From positions 1-61,683 of the forward strand of contig CAIJRK010000020.1 in the NCBI GenBank assembly GCA_903823025.1: 61,683 bases of DNA. Direction: 5' to 3'. A program made the position numbers and the translations under genes. This stretch comes from an uncultured beta proteobacterium. Lineage in GTDB: Bacteria; Pseudomonadota; Gammaproteobacteria; Burkholderiales; Burkholderiaceae_C. A model generated the notes under the pieces. That model saw nothing but the letters and a program-made list of their open reading frames with translations, ran no database searches and was not told the origin of the DNA. Shown here piece after piece: positions 46,781-56,697 of the stretch. The number at the start of each line of letters is the position of its first letter. Position 1 is the stretch's first letter.

Positions 46781-47287
46781 ATGAGCAACCCACAAGTCGA
46801 ACTCCACATTGCCAACTACGGCATTATCACGCTTGAGCTGGATCAGGAAAAAGCCCCTAAAACAGTCGCCAATTTTTTGAGTTATGTGAACAAAGGTCAC
46901 TACAACAACACCATTTTTCACCGCATCATTCCTGGCTTTATGGTGCAAGGCGGCGGCATGGAACCCGGCATGAAAGAAAAAAAGGGCGACCAACCCATTA
47001 ATAATGAAGCTAACAACGGCCTGAAAAATCTGAATTACACCGTGGCTATGGCTCGCACGGGCGACCCCCATTCAGCCACCGCACAATTTTTTATTAATAT
47101 CGCTGACAACGGCTTTCTCAATCACACCGCTGTTTCAGCTCAGGGTTGGGGTTACGCAGTGTTTGGCAAAGTTATCTCTGGGACGGAAGTTGTTGACAAG
47201 ATCAAGGCCGTTAAAACCAGTCGCAAAGGTCATCACGATGATGTTCCCGTTGAAGACGTCATCATCGAAAAAGCCGTAGCACTTTGA
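46781..47287 (+). CDS. ppiB: Cytoplasmic cyclophilin-type peptidyl-prolyl isomerase
   Basis: A 168-residue cyclophilin without a signal peptide. [16 protein letters not shown] and [17 protein letters not shown] carry the active site, and sequence blocks such as [10 protein letters not shown] are shared with the preceding ppiA. It lies three bases after ppiA and one base before lpxH. Confidence 0.95.
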   Translation: MSNPQVELHIANYGIITLELDQEKAPKTVANFLSYVNKGHYNNTIFHRIIPGFMVQGGGMEPGMKEKKGDQPINNEANNGLKNLNYTVAMARTGDPHSATAQFFINIADNGFLNHTAVSAQGWGYAVFGKVISGTEVVDKIKAVKTSRKGHHDDVPVEDVIIEKAVAL

Positions 47288-47288
47288 T

Positions 47289-48134
47289 ATGACCCGGCCG
47301 GCATTCCGGATGGCATCTCCCAAGGGGTCGCCACTCTGGCCGGCATGGCAAGCGCCATCTCATTGGCAAAGCATTGATTTCATCTCCGATTTGCACCTCC
47401 AGATCGGAGATCCGGCCACCTTCAAGACGTGGCAACACTTCATGCAAACGACCCCTGCGAATGCCCTCTTTATTTTGGGCGACTTGTTTGAAGTATGGGT
47501 CGGTGACGATGTTATGACCGAAGCCTCCGGTCTGAATGAGTCTTCAAACTTTGAAGTGCAATGCGCACAAGTTCTTAAAGCAGCCTCTCAACGGCTTGAT
47601 ATTTTTTTCATTCACGGCAACCGTGATTTTTTAGTCGGCACGGCTTTCGCCAAACGTAGCGGCATGACTTTGCTGAATGACCCAACGCCTCTGATTTTTG
47701 CCGGACAACGCTGGCTCCTCTCGCATGGCGATGCGCTGTGCCTGGGCGACACCGACTACCAGCAATTTCGTGAACAAGTCCGCAGCGCAACCTGGCAACA
47801 GGAATTCCTGGCCAAACCACTGGCAGAGCGCCAACAGATCGCGCGTACCCTGCGCTCGCAAAGCGACATGTTAAAACGCAGTGGCGCCACCTATGCGGAT
47901 GTAGAGGGAGATGCCGCCTGCAATTGGCTTCATCAGGCCAACGCCCAAACCTTGATCCACGGCCATACGCACAAGCCCGCCACCCATGCGCTAAAAAGCG
48001 GCCTAAGCCGCATTGTTTTGAGCGATTGGGATGCTTTGGCTGTACCGGCACGCGCCGAGGTTCTGCGCGTGAGTGTCAGTCCTGACAACAAGGGTGCCAG
48101 CCTGCAACGCCTGAAGGTGGCGCTGGCTGCATAA
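47289..48134 (+). CDS. lpxH: UDP-2,3-diacylglucosamine diphosphatase
   Basis: A 281-residue calcineurin-like phosphoesterase. The metal motifs are ISDLHL, GDLFEVWVGDD, HGNRDFLVG and the C-terminal HGHTHKP. LpxH cleaves UDP-diacylglucosamine to lipid X in lipid A synthesis. About 28 residues precede the first strand, a longer lead than in E. coli, and an internal Met at residue 8 is an alternative start. An inverted repeat overlaps the stop codon. Confidence 0.94.
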   Translation: MTRPAFRMASPKGSPLWPAWQAPSHWQSIDFISDLHLQIGDPATFKTWQHFMQTTPANALFILGDLFEVWVGDDVMTEASGLNESSNFEVQCAQVLKAASQRLDIFFIHGNRDFLVGTAFAKRSGMTLLNDPTPLIFAGQRWLLSHGDALCLGDTDYQQFREQVRSATWQQEFLAKPLAERQQIARTLRSQSDMLKRSGATYADVEGDAACNWLHQANAQTLIHGHTHKPATHALKSGLSRIVLSDWDALAVPARAEVLRVSVSPDNKGASLQRLKVALAA

Positions 48135-48142
48135 AGCCAGCG
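48121..48142. terminator. Hairpin over the lpxH stop codon
   Basis: CGCTGGCT (48121-48128) pairs with AGCCAGCG (48135-48142) over a six-base loop that contains part of the TAA. There is no T run, so termination is uncertain; it may mark the 3-prime end of the TPR-lpxH transcript. Confidence 0.4.
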
Positions 48143-48207
48143 TCGAGCCGTCACCACCAACCTTTATTGAGACCGCCCGAAAGAGGTTCTCTTTATGCCT
48201 AACCTGA

Positions 48208-50973
48208 TTAAGGTTTGAGCAACACCTTCATCACGTTTTGCAGCCGACGTGTGAGCGCTGCATCAAAACTACTGCCTAAGACGGTCGCAGCGTCTTGCCC
48301 CCAGGTTTGCGCTGGCGCTGGATCATTACGCTTGGTCAACAGTTGCAATTGCAGGGCACGACGTGCGTTCAAGTGTTCAGCAGGTGTCGGCAACTCGGCG
48401 GCCATCTCCAAACGCAACAAAGCTACGTTTGCATCGCCTGTCGTGGGTTGCGTCAACGCTTTGACCCAAGCACTGCGGGTGGCGGCATTGACACGGTTGC
48501 CTAACTCTTGCAAAGAAGGCACTTGCGCGGCATCATGCTGCTCCCACGCGCTCAACAGTTGAGTTAGCGCTTCGCCATGAGCTTGGGCGGCAAGTTTTTT
48601 CAAGGCAAACTGGGCGTGTTCCATGGCGTCACGCTGGGCACGGAACGCGGTATCGCCCAAGCGAGGAGGCGCTTCTTGCCATGCACCTGAAGTACCATCG
48701 CGGCTATCACGACGGGGTGCCCGGTCATCTGAACGACCTGCAAAATTGGCATCCCGTGGACCCCGGTTGTTGTCGCGACCACCCTCTTTGCGATCACCAA
48801 ACTTGCCACCACGCCCTATCGGCGCGGGTTCAGTCTTCTTCATACCCGGACGGTCATCCCCGCGCACCGCCACCACAGGACGCGGCGCTGGTTTGACGGG
48901 CACAACAGGCTCCACAGGTTCGGCGTTAGTCGGTTCAGCCGAGGCGTCTGATGCTGCTGAAGCATCCACAACAGCGGTCTCAGCCGAAGCTACGGACGAC
49001 GCTTCTTCTGCATTTGCAGTCGGCGTTGGTGCCTGCTCAGGTGCAACAGCGATTACAGCCTCCAAGACAGCCGCTTTTGCCTGCGCTTGACCCCGTAACG
49101 CGGCATCAAGCCCATTCATGGCACTGCGAATGCCTTGCACATCACCGACTGCGTTGGCAGCTTCCAGCGCCTTGGCTGCATCAAGCACAGTCCGATCCCG
49201 TTCACCCAAAGCTGAATCCGCTTTTTCACGCTCCACGGTCTTGCGGTTAAAGGCTTCATCAATAGGCTTACGAAAAGCATCCCACAGTTTTTGTTCTTGA
49301 CGACGATCCATGGGCACTGTAGCGGCCTCGGTCTGCCAGCGATGTTGCAGGGATTTAACGGCATCAATGCGCAATTCAGGCGCGGCACCCAACACTTTGG
49401 ACTCTTCAATCATGGCGTGACGGGCAGCCAAGCTACTTTTTTGCAAAGCTTCCAGGGGTGCTGCTGCGTTGTTAATAGCGGCTTTCCAAAGGGGTTGCAA
49501 TTCAGCAAAAGCTTTTTCGCCAATATGGCCCCCTTCACGCCAACGGTCGCCAAACTGATGCAGCAAACGGTTAAAGCCTTTCCAGTCACCGTCCAGGGCT
49601 GTTGTGTTGGCGCTGGCCCAGGCGTTGACTTCTTCAATCAGCGCTAGGCGTTGTGCCCGATGTTCAGCCGACTCGGCCTTGACTTTTTCCAGCCAGACTT
49701 CAACCACTTTGTGCGCTTCATTGCAAGCGTCATCAAAACGCTTCCACAGGCCATGATTGGGCACGCCGCCTTGATCTGTTTGTTTCCATTGCTCACGCAG
49801 AGTACGCAGGCTGTCCTGCATCTTGCGTCCACCGATGGCTTGTCCTTCGGGGCGCTTGAGCAAGCCTTCGGCTTTAGCGACCAAGTCTTCGCGCACTTGA
49901 TCCGCGCTCCAGCGTTGCCAGCCTTCGAGTTCGCCCGCTGCGGCCAGCGCGGCATGGGCCTTGTTTTCCAGTTTGTCGTCGATGACTTTGCCAAATTCTT
50001 TGAGCGCGTTGCGCAACGTATTGGCTGCACCGGCACTGGCTTTGCCATGACCTTCGGTCACTTCTTGCTCAAGTTTTGTGAGAGCCTCAAGCACGATGGC
50101 CGCCGCTTGGGCTTTGACTTCAGGATCAATACGGGGTTTTTGTGGTTTGTTAACAGCCTCTGCGGGCACGCCTCGGGCGATACGAAGTTCATCGGCCCAC
50201 ACCAGAACCGGAGGCAAGGCCGCAGCAGAATCAGCGGCGGCCACTGAAGCCTGCGCCAAGGCGCTCTTAAAAGCCTCCCACACCACCAGCAACTGAGCAC
50301 GCGAGGCATCCAGCAAAGGTGGAAACTTGGCCTCAACGCTTGCCCAATCAGCATCATCAAGCAGCGAAGTTGCCTGCGCCTGCCAGTGATCAACGTCAGC
50401 TTGCAATGCCTCCACAGCGGCCTGCGCATCGCGCCAGGATTTGGTGGACAGGACTTCAATGCGTTGCGCCAGCAGTACAGCGGCTTCACGCTGCACTTGC
50501 ACGCGGTGTTGCAAGTCTTCAATCACCTTGATTCGGTCACCCAGTTGACTTTTAAGCGTAGCCAGCGGCTCCTTGCTCAAAGGTGCGCCAGCCTTGGCCG
50601 CGTCACGTTGCCAAGCCATCGCATCCGCGATATTGAGTTTGGCAACGCCCAGCAAAGCCTGCGCCTTGTCAGCCCACTCTTGCGCTGTGGACTCTTGACT
50701 CTTGTTACGTTTGATTTCGTCGAGCTTTTCACGCAGCAATTTAGCCGCGCCTTTGTCTTTGCCGCTGATCTCTTTAAACACCGCCTGCAGTTGCTCTGCG
50801 GTTGGCGCAGTTGCCAGCCAGTCACGGATTCGCGCGGTGCGTTCGGTTGAGGTGTGGGCAGAAAAAGCCCCGCCCGTCAACGCGTCCAGCGGATGGGGTT
50901 CATTGGTTTTGGCTGGAGTAGGTGTCACTTCGGGGGCTTTGGCAGTTTTGTTAAGGGAAGAAAAAGGAAACAT
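48208..50973 (-). CDS. Very large DUF349-repeat protein
   Basis: A 921-residue acidic, largely helical protein with several DUF349-type units: repeated patterns ending in W..F......F, such as LWKRFDDACNEAHKVVE and LWDAFRKPIDEAFNRK. A low-complexity linker at about 640-790 is rich in Ala, Glu, Pro, Arg and Asp, including GDDRPGMKKTEPAPIGRGGK. A conserved helical C-terminal part then resumes. The function of the family is not established. The ATG at 50971-50973 with AAAAAGGAAA before it is a clear start; the longer frame is not used. It stands alone. Confidence 0.9.
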   Translation of the reverse strand: MFPFSSLNKTAKAPEVTPTPAKTNEPHPLDALTGGAFSAHTSTERTARIRDWLATAPTAEQLQAVFKEISGKDKGAAKLLREKLDEIKRNKSQESTAQEWADKAQALLGVAKLNIADAMAWQRDAAKAGAPLSKEPLATLKSQLGDRIKVIEDLQHRVQVQREAAVLLAQRIEVLSTKSWRDAQAAVEALQADVDHWQAQATSLLDDADWASVEAKFPPLLDASRAQLLVVWEAFKSALAQASVAAADSAAALPPVLVWADELRIARGVPAEAVNKPQKPRIDPEVKAQAAAIVLEALTKLEQEVTEGHGKASAGAANTLRNALKEFGKVIDDKLENKAHAALAAAGELEGWQRWSADQVREDLVAKAEGLLKRPEGQAIGGRKMQDSLRTLREQWKQTDQGGVPNHGLWKRFDDACNEAHKVVEVWLEKVKAESAEHRAQRLALIEEVNAWASANTTALDGDWKGFNRLLHQFGDRWREGGHIGEKAFAELQPLWKAAINNAAAPLEALQKSSLAARHAMIEESKVLGAAPELRIDAVKSLQHRWQTEAATVPMDRRQEQKLWDAFRKPIDEAFNRKTVEREKADSALGERDRTVLDAAKALEAANAVGDVQGIRSAMNGLDAALRGQAQAKAAVLEAVIAVAPEQAPTPTANAEEASSVASAETAVVDASAASDASAEPTNAEPVEPVVPVKPAPRPVVAVRGDDRPGMKKTEPAPIGRGGKFGDRKEGGRDNNRGPRDANFAGRSDDRAPRRDSRDGTSGAWQEAPPRLGDTAFRAQRDAMEHAQFALKKLAAQAHGEALTQLLSAWEQHDAAQVPSLQELGNRVNAATRSAWVKALTQPTTGDANVALLRLEMAAELPTPAEHLNARRALQLQLLTKRNDPAPAQTWGQDAATVLGSSFDAALTRRLQNVMKVLLKP

Positions 50974-51348
50974 GAGTCGCACAAACAAGTAAGAGAATCC
51001 CCACCGAATTTGCGGACAGGGCAGAACCACTATTTTCACCGTTATTTAGCCCTTCGGCAAAAAAAGAAGAGAGTTACTGCTGTAACCAAGCCGCAGACGC
51101 TTCAAATGCTTGTTATGACGTCGTATCAAACAGGTCAAAAACAGTTCTTAAAACTGGAAAACACGAGTTGACTGTGTGCTGATCAACGCAATTGCCGGAG
51201 ATTTTTACAGCTTTTGAAGCTAAAAGTGTTTGATGAAAATCAATGATAATTAAAGTTAAATCTCCTAAAAAATGCAAAAAATTTTAATTTTTACGTTTAT
51301 TCAGCATGTGATGCTTTGTTGACTTTCTATTTAAAAGGAACTAAAAAA
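50974..51348. other. 375-bp AT-rich divergent intergenic region
   Basis: This gap holds the promoters of the DUF349 gene (leftward) and the betaine importer (rightward). The right half is strongly AT-rich, contains a small inverted repeat (TTGAT and ATCAA, 51230-51243) and ends in the good ribosome site AAAAGGAA. No convincing sigma70 pair, riboswitch or ORF was found. Confidence 0.6.
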
Positions 51349-52383
51349 ATGAAAAAACCTATCCAACTTTCGCTCACTTTGTTGAGTGCCATGCTGGTGC
51401 TTGGCGCTTGCGGAAAGAAAGAGACCGCGCCTGTTGCGGCCTCATCATCTGGACAAGTTTGCGGCAACGTCTCGGTTGCCAACATGAATTGGTTGTCTGC
51501 AGAGGTTCTGGCTAATGTGGACAAAATCATTTTGTCCAAGGGCTATGGCTGCAAAGTTGATTTGGTGCCCGGTGACACCATGCCAACCCTGACTTCCATG
51601 ATGGAAAAAGGCGAGCCTGATGTCACACCGGAGGCTTGGATTAATGCGGTGCGTCTGCCGCTGGATGCCGCCGTTGCCTCAGGGCGCTTGCACTACGCGG
51701 CTATGGCGCTCAAGGATGGTGGTCTGGAGGGCTGGTGGATTCCTAAATACATTGCAGATGCCAATCCAAACATCAAAACCATTGATGACGCCTTGATGCA
51801 TCCCGAGTTATTTCCTGCTGCTGAACACCAAGGCAAAGGCGCGGTGCACAACTGTCCTGCGGGCTGGAACTGTCAAATCACAACCGACAACGCCTTCAAA
51901 GCTTGGGGTGCTGCTGAAAAAGGATTTGTCGAAGTCGCCACGGGTTCAGCCGCAGGTCTGGACGGCTCCATTGCCAAGGCTTACGAGCGAAAGCAAGGCT
52001 GGCTGGGTTATTACTGGGCGCCCACCGCGATTCTGGGCAAGTATGAAATGGTCAAACTCGATGCCGGTGTGCCTTATGACAAAGTAGGTTTTGAGACCTG
52101 CAACACCAAAGTTGACTGCGCAAACCCGGTTAAAACCGATTGGGCCAAGGTTGAGGTTTTTACCGTGGTGACGGATCGTTTCAAGAAAGCGGGCGGCCCG
52201 GCTTATGACTATCTGGCTAAACGCAGTTGGGACAACACAACGGTTAATCAGTTGCTGGCCTGGATGAGCGACAACCAGGCCATGGGTGAAGACGGTGCCC
52301 GTTACTTTTTAAAGAATCAACCCGCTATCTGGACACCTTGGGTCACCCCGGAAGCCGCAGAAAAAATCAAGGCTAGTCTATGA
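51349..52383 (+). CDS. proX: Glycine betaine/choline-type ABC substrate-binding lipoprotein
   Basis: A 344-residue type II binding protein. The signal ends at a lipobox (LVLGAC), so it should be tethered to the membrane. NMNWLSAEVLANVDKIILSK, PEAWINAVRLPLDAA and GYYWAPTAILGKYEM are ProX-type segments with the Trp/Tyr residues used to cage quaternary amines. HNCPAGWNC provides the Cys pair seen in ProX proteins, and a further pair is in ETCNTKVDC. A strong site (AAAAGGAA) precedes the ATG at 51349. The stop overlaps proW by four bases. Confidence 0.88.
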   Translation: MKKPIQLSLTLLSAMLVLGACGKKETAPVAASSSGQVCGNVSVANMNWLSAEVLANVDKIILSKGYGCKVDLVPGDTMPTLTSMMEKGEPDVTPEAWINAVRLPLDAAVASGRLHYAAMALKDGGLEGWWIPKYIADANPNIKTIDDALMHPELFPAAEHQGKGAVHNCPAGWNCQITTDNAFKAWGAAEKGFVEVATGSAAGLDGSIAKAYERKQGWLGYYWAPTAILGKYEMVKLDAGVPYDKVGFETCNTKVDCANPVKTDWAKVEVFTVVTDRFKKAGGPAYDYLAKRSWDNTTVNQLLAWMSDNQAMGEDGARYFLKNQPAIWTPWVTPEAAEKIKASL

Positions 52384-53276
52384 CGCCCAAAAACTGGTTG
52401 ACCGAGTTTCCCGATATGGGCGCGGATCAACTCAGTGCTTTTAGGCAGACCGTTGACGGTGCTTTTCGTTCGTTTTCGCGCAACTATGGGGAGACACTGG
52501 AGAATCTATTTAATCCCCTTCGTGACTTTTTGATGTATTCCGAACGGCTGCTCACGCAGTCACCTTGGCCCGTCGTTATCGGTGTCATTGCGCTGCTGGC
52601 TTGGTTGGCGACACGTTCATGGAAGATCGTCATCGGAACGATTCTCACGTTATTGGTCATCGGCTACTTTGGTATGTGGGAGGACACCATGAAGACCATC
52701 TCCATGATCTTTGTCTGCACCGTGGTCACTTTGGTACTCGGTTTGCCTATTGGTATTGCCATGAGTCGCTGGGACCGACTGCAAAAAGTCATTAACCCGG
52801 CGCTTGACGTGATGCAAACCATGCCCAGCTTTGTTTATTTGATTCCGGTCGTCATGTTGTTGGGCATTGGCCGCGTCGCCGGGATGATTGCCGTGGTGGT
52901 GTATGCCATTCCGCCCGTTATCCGTTTTACCAATTTAGGCATTCGCCTGGTGAGCCAAGATTTGCTTGAAGCCGCTGATGCTTTTGGTTCTTCCATGTGG
53001 CAAAAGATGATTCAAGTGCAATTGCCTTTGGCGCTACCGACCATCATGGCCGGGGTGAATCAGACCATCATGCTCTCGCTGGGCATGGTGGTGATTGCCG
53101 CCATGATCGGTGTGCAGGGCTTGGGGCAACCGGTGCTCAAAGCCATTGCCAATCAATACTTCACCATGGGAATGATCAACGGGCTGGCTATTGTGGGCAT
53201 TGCCATTATTTTTGACCGCGTCTCGCAGACCTACGGTAAACGCTTGCAACGCCATCTGGAGGTCACCCATGGTTGA
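52380..53276 (+). CDS. proW: Betaine-type ABC permease
   Basis: A 298-residue ProW-like permease. A long amphipathic N-terminal region (about 1-60) precedes six or so membrane helices. The EAA loop is AADAFGSSMWQKMIQVQLPLALPTIMAG, and TMPSFVYLIPVVMLLGIG is typical of the family. It overlaps proX (ATGA) and proV (8 bases), so the three are translated together. Confidence 0.92.
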   Translation: MTPKNWLTEFPDMGADQLSAFRQTVDGAFRSFSRNYGETLENLFNPLRDFLMYSERLLTQSPWPVVIGVIALLAWLATRSWKIVIGTILTLLVIGYFGMWEDTMKTISMIFVCTVVTLVLGLPIGIAMSRWDRLQKVINPALDVMQTMPSFVYLIPVVMLLGIGRVAGMIAVVVYAIPPVIRFTNLGIRLVSQDLLEAADAFGSSMWQKMIQVQLPLALPTIMAGVNQTIMLSLGMVVIAAMIGVQGLGQPVLKAIANQYFTMGMINGLAIVGIAIIFDRVSQTYGKRLQRHLEVTHG

Positions 53277-54354
53277 GGTCACCACACCCCCCGCCGTGCC
53301 TACAGGGTCTGACAATGCCAGCGCGGCGGTTGGCATTTCAATCAAAAATCTTTACAAGGTATTTGGTCCGACGCCGGATTTATATATTGACGCCGTGCGC
53401 CAGGGCATGAGCAAGCAAGAGCTGCATGACAAGCATGGTCATGTGCTGGGCTTGCGCGACATCAACATCGACATGCCCGGCGGGGCCATTCAGGTGGTCA
53501 TGGGTCTGTCGGGTTCAGGCAAAAGCACGCTGATCCGCCACATCAACCGACTGATCGACCCCACGGCAGGCGAATTGTGGGTGGGTGACCAGGATGTGAT
53601 CACGATGAACCCACGGCAGTTGCTGCGGTTCAGACGCGAGCGCACCGCGATGGTGTTTCAAAACTTTGCCCTTTTTCCTCACCTCACCGTTTTGGAAAAT
53701 ACGGAATACGGTTTGCAAATACAGCATGTCGCACGCAAAAAACGGCGTGAATCAGCCTTGCGCTGGATTGAGCGTGTCGGACTCAAAGGGTATGAGGCTA
53801 GCTACCCCAACCAGCTGTCGGGCGGCATGCAGCAACGCGTAGGTTTGGCCCGGGCACTCACTAACGATGCCCCTATTTTGCTGATGGACGAGGCGTTTTC
53901 CGCGCTGGACCCCTTGATACGCAGCGACATGCAATCTATCTTGCTGGACTTGCAACAAGAGCTTGGCAAAACCATCGTTTTCATTACGCACGATTTGGAA
54001 GAGGCCTTGCGCCTAGGTGACCGCATCGCTATTTTGCGTGATGGCGAAGTCGTGCAGCAGGGCACGGGCCAACAAATTGTGCTTAAACCGGCCAATGATT
54101 ACATCAGCAGTTTTGTCAAGGATGTCAACCGTGGCCGCGTCATCCGTTGTCGCACGCTGATGACTTCAGGCGCAGGCGTAGAGGGGCCTACAGTCGATGC
54201 CAGCTTGGTGATTGAAGAGGCCGCCCGCTTGCTTAGTAGCGAGGGGAAAGACGTCGCCAATGTGGTCAATAGCAAGGGCAAAGTTGTGGGCAGCATCTCC
54301 ATGAGCGACATCATCGCCGCCATGGTGCCCCCGATTTCAGACCCCCACGTTTGA
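53269..54354 (+). CDS. proV: Betaine-type ABC ATPase with C-terminal CBS-like region
   Basis: A 361-residue ProV-like ATPase. The N-terminal segment IKNLYKVFG...YIDAVRQGMSKQELHDKHGH is family specific. Walker A is MGLSGSGKST, the signature QLSGGMQQRVGLARAL, and Walker B ILLMDEAFSALD. The last 80 residues look like a reduced CBS region (DVANVVNSKGKVVGSISMSDIIAAMV), used in this group to sense ionic strength. The ATG at 53269 with TGGAGG in front is certain. A terminator follows directly. Confidence 0.94.
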   Translation: MVEVTTPPAVPTGSDNASAAVGISIKNLYKVFGPTPDLYIDAVRQGMSKQELHDKHGHVLGLRDINIDMPGGAIQVVMGLSGSGKSTLIRHINRLIDPTAGELWVGDQDVITMNPRQLLRFRRERTAMVFQNFALFPHLTVLENTEYGLQIQHVARKKRRESALRWIERVGLKGYEASYPNQLSGGMQQRVGLARALTNDAPILLMDEAFSALDPLIRSDMQSILLDLQQELGKTIVFITHDLEEALRLGDRIAILRDGEVVQQGTGQQIVLKPANDYISSFVKDVNRGRVIRCRTLMTSGAGVEGPTVDASLVIEEAARLLSSEGKDVANVVNSKGKVVGSISMSDIIAAMVPPISDPHV

Positions 54355-54357
54355 TTG

Positions 54358-54388
54358 AAGGTCGTGCCTGTGGGGTACGACCTTTTTT
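54358..54388 (+). terminator. Rho-independent terminator of the betaine importer operon
   Basis: AAGGTCGT (54358-54365) and ACGACCTT (54377-54384) form an 8-bp stem followed by a T-rich run. It begins four bases after the proV stop. Confidence 0.9.
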
Positions 54389-54396
54389 ATGACGCA

Positions 54397-54422
54397 TAAA
54401 AAACCTGATTGATGTGTCAGGT
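54397..54422 (-). terminator. Rho-independent terminator of the nitroreductase-pncB-dehydrogenase run
   Basis: Read leftward, ACCTGA and TCAGGT pair over an eight-base loop and are followed by TTTTTT. It lies 12 bases after the dehydrogenase stop, back to back with the proV terminator. Confidence 0.75.
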
Positions 54423-54433
54423 CAAACGAATTT

Positions 54434-55417
54434 TTAAACAAATGGGACTGGGTCATTCAAAGGCGTCAGAGGCTGCTGGTTGATTAAATAACCAATCAAG
54501 TTGTTCGCTGCCAAGTTCGCCATAGCCCGCCGTGTGGGCAGGGTGGCGCTGGCAATGTGCGGGGTCAGCACCACATTGGATAAAGCCAATAAATCGGGAT
54601 GAACGCGGGGTTCACCTTCAAACACATCCAGGCCAGCGGCTGCGATAACCTGGTTGCGCAGGGCTGCAGCTAGGGCGACATCGTCCACAATGCCGCCGCG
54701 TGCAATATTAATCAGCGTGGCGGTTGGTTTCATTTGCGCCAGTTCAGGCGCACCTATCGCGTGATGGGATGCCGCTGAATACGGCAGCACCAGCACCAAA
54801 TGGTCAGCGCTCTTGAGTAGTTCGTCTTTGCTCACAAAACAGGCTTTGCATTGCGCCTCCGTTGCAGCGTCCAGTTGTGAACGGTTGTGATAAATCACCT
54901 TCATGCCAAAGCCGTGAGCGCCCCGTTTGGCAATGCCTTGCCCGATGCGGCCCATGCCCAAAATGCCCAAGGTGGCGCCATGAATGTCAGCACCGGCAAA
55001 CATGTCGTAACGCCAGTTAGACCAAAGTCCGGCACGCAAAAAGTGTTCGGCCTCCGTGATGCGGCGCGCCGTGGCCATCAACAAGGCAAAGCCAAAATCA
55101 GCGGTGGTTTCGGTCAACACATCGGGCGTATTGGTGGCGATAACCCCGGCTGCAGTCATGGCAGGCAGGTCAAAGTTGTTGTAACCCACGGCCATGTTGG
55201 CGCAAATTTTGAGATCGGGACAGGCGCCCAGCAACGCTGCATCAATGCGCTCGCTGCCCGTGGTCAACACGCCTTGCTGACCTTGCAGTTTGTCAATCAA
55301 CTGGTCAGGCGTCCAGCGTTCATCCGCTTGATTAGAGGTCACTTCAAAGTGTTGCGCCAGTTGGACAAGCACGTCAGGAAAGACGGCACGGGCGACGAGA
55401 ATTTTGGGTTGGGTCAT
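54434..55417 (-). CDS. D-2-hydroxyacid dehydrogenase (glyoxylate/hydroxypyruvate reductase type)
   Basis: A 327-residue NAD(P)-dependent dehydrogenase. The Rossmann motif GILGMGRIGQGIAKRG is followed by NIARGGIVDDVALAAAL with the catalytic Arg, then the catalytic Glu in DVFEGEP and His in TPHIASAT. Sequence fits the GyaR/GhrB group that reduces glyoxylate or hydroxypyruvate. It lies 26 bases downstream of pncB and ends the operon at a terminator. Confidence 0.9.
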   Translation of the reverse strand: MTQPKILVARAVFPDVLVQLAQHFEVTSNQADERWTPDQLIDKLQGQQGVLTTGSERIDAALLGACPDLKICANMAVGYNNFDLPAMTAAGVIATNTPDVLTETTADFGFALLMATARRITEAEHFLRAGLWSNWRYDMFAGADIHGATLGILGMGRIGQGIAKRGAHGFGMKVIYHNRSQLDAATEAQCKACFVSKDELLKSADHLVLVLPYSAASHHAIGAPELAQMKPTATLINIARGGIVDDVALAAALRNQVIAAAGLDVFEGEPRVHPDLLALSNVVLTPHIASATLPTRRAMANLAANNLIGYLINQQPLTPLNDPVPFV

Positions 55418-55443
55418 CTTGTATTCTGATTAAAGTAGAAAGG

Positions 55444-56679
55444 TCAGCCCGGCTCGACGATGTCAAATACCTGACGTAAATACGCCAGATATTTTTCGTC
55501 GTCGCACATATCTTTAGCGGGTGAGTCACTGAGTTTGGCGACAGGTTGGCCGTTGCAGCGCACCATTTTTATAACAATTTGTAGCGGCTCATAACCCAGA
55601 TCGTTGGTTAGGTTGGTGCCTATACCAAAGGCCAGTTGGGCGCGTCCCTTGAATTGCTGGTAAAGCGCAATGGTGCGTGGCACGGTCAGCGCGTCACTGA
55701 AAATCAGGGTTTTGGTGCGCGGGTTCACACGGTGGCGGTTGTAGTGATCAAGCATCCGCTCGCCCCATTGAAACGGGTCTCCGCTGTCATGGCGCACGCC
55801 GTCAAATAACTTGCAAAAAAGCAAATCAAAATCGCGCAGAAAAGCGCTCACGCCGTAAATATCGCTCAAAGCAATGCCCAAGTCGCCCCGGTATTCTTTA
55901 GCCCATGACTCCAGCGCGTAAATTTGACTGTCACGCAGGCGCGGACCCAGCGCCTGACAAGCTTGCAAAAACTCATGCGCCATCGTGCCCAAGGGGGTCA
56001 GTCCCATTTTCATGGCAAACAGCACATTGCTGGTGCCCGCTAATTGCCCCGCTGTACCGGGCACATGACCCGGACTCTGGCGCGTGCCCAAACCGTTGCA
56101 CAGAACGTGCAGCACTTCTTCATGCCACCCTGCTGAAAATCGACGACGTGTGCCGTAATCGGCAATTTTCAAGTCTTGCAAGCCAGCAGCGCGCAACTGG
56201 TCAATTTTGAGGGCCAGTCGTTCCCGGCCCTCTGCCAGATCAGGTTGTGGTTGCGTGTTGCGAAAGTACACCTCATTCACAATCGCCAGCACCGGAATTT
56301 CAAACAAAATGGTGTGCAACCAAGGCCCGCAAATCTGGATGTCAATCTCGCCCGAGGGCAGCGCGGTAACGGTGATGTATTTTTCGTTGAGCTTGAACAA
56401 GCCTAAAAAATCAACAAAATCACTTTTGATGAAACGCAGAGACTGCAGATAAGCCAGCTCTGCTTCCTGAAAATGCAGCTGGCATAGCGCTCGAATTTCA
56501 TCCCGGATTTCGTTGACATACGGCGCCAGCGGGCGGGCCGCCAACCCGCTGACCGGGTCAACGCCGGCGTTACGGCACTTGAACTTGAACGCGACTTGCG
56601 CCCCCGGAAACTGGTGCAGCACGACCTGCATCATGGTGAATTTGTAGAGATCGGTATCGAGAAGACTGCGGATGATCAT
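55444..56679 (-). CDS. pncB: Nicotinate phosphoribosyltransferase
   Basis: A 411-residue PncB. It begins [20 protein letters not shown], has [13 protein letters not shown] with the phosphorylated-type His region, [17 protein letters not shown] and [11 protein letters not shown] for the phosphate of PRPP. It converts nicotinate to its mononucleotide in NAD salvage. It follows a nitroreductase by 18 bases and precedes an NAD(P)-dependent dehydrogenase, so the run pairs pyridine salvage with enzymes that use the cofactor. Confidence 0.96.
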   Translation of the reverse strand: MIIRSLLDTDLYKFTMMQVVLHQFPGAQVAFKFKCRNAGVDPVSGLAARPLAPYVNEIRDEIRALCQLHFQEAELAYLQSLRFIKSDFVDFLGLFKLNEKYITVTALPSGEIDIQICGPWLHTILFEIPVLAIVNEVYFRNTQPQPDLAEGRERLALKIDQLRAAGLQDLKIADYGTRRRFSAGWHEEVLHVLCNGLGTRQSPGHVPGTAGQLAGTSNVLFAMKMGLTPLGTMAHEFLQACQALGPRLRDSQIYALESWAKEYRGDLGIALSDIYGVSAFLRDFDLLFCKLFDGVRHDSGDPFQWGERMLDHYNRHRVNPRTKTLIFSDALTVPRTIALYQQFKGRAQLAFGIGTNLTNDLGYEPLQIVIKMVRCNGQPVAKLSDSPAKDMCDDEKYLAYLRQVFDIVEPG

Positions 56680-56697
56680 GATGTGCGGGGGTCAGGC

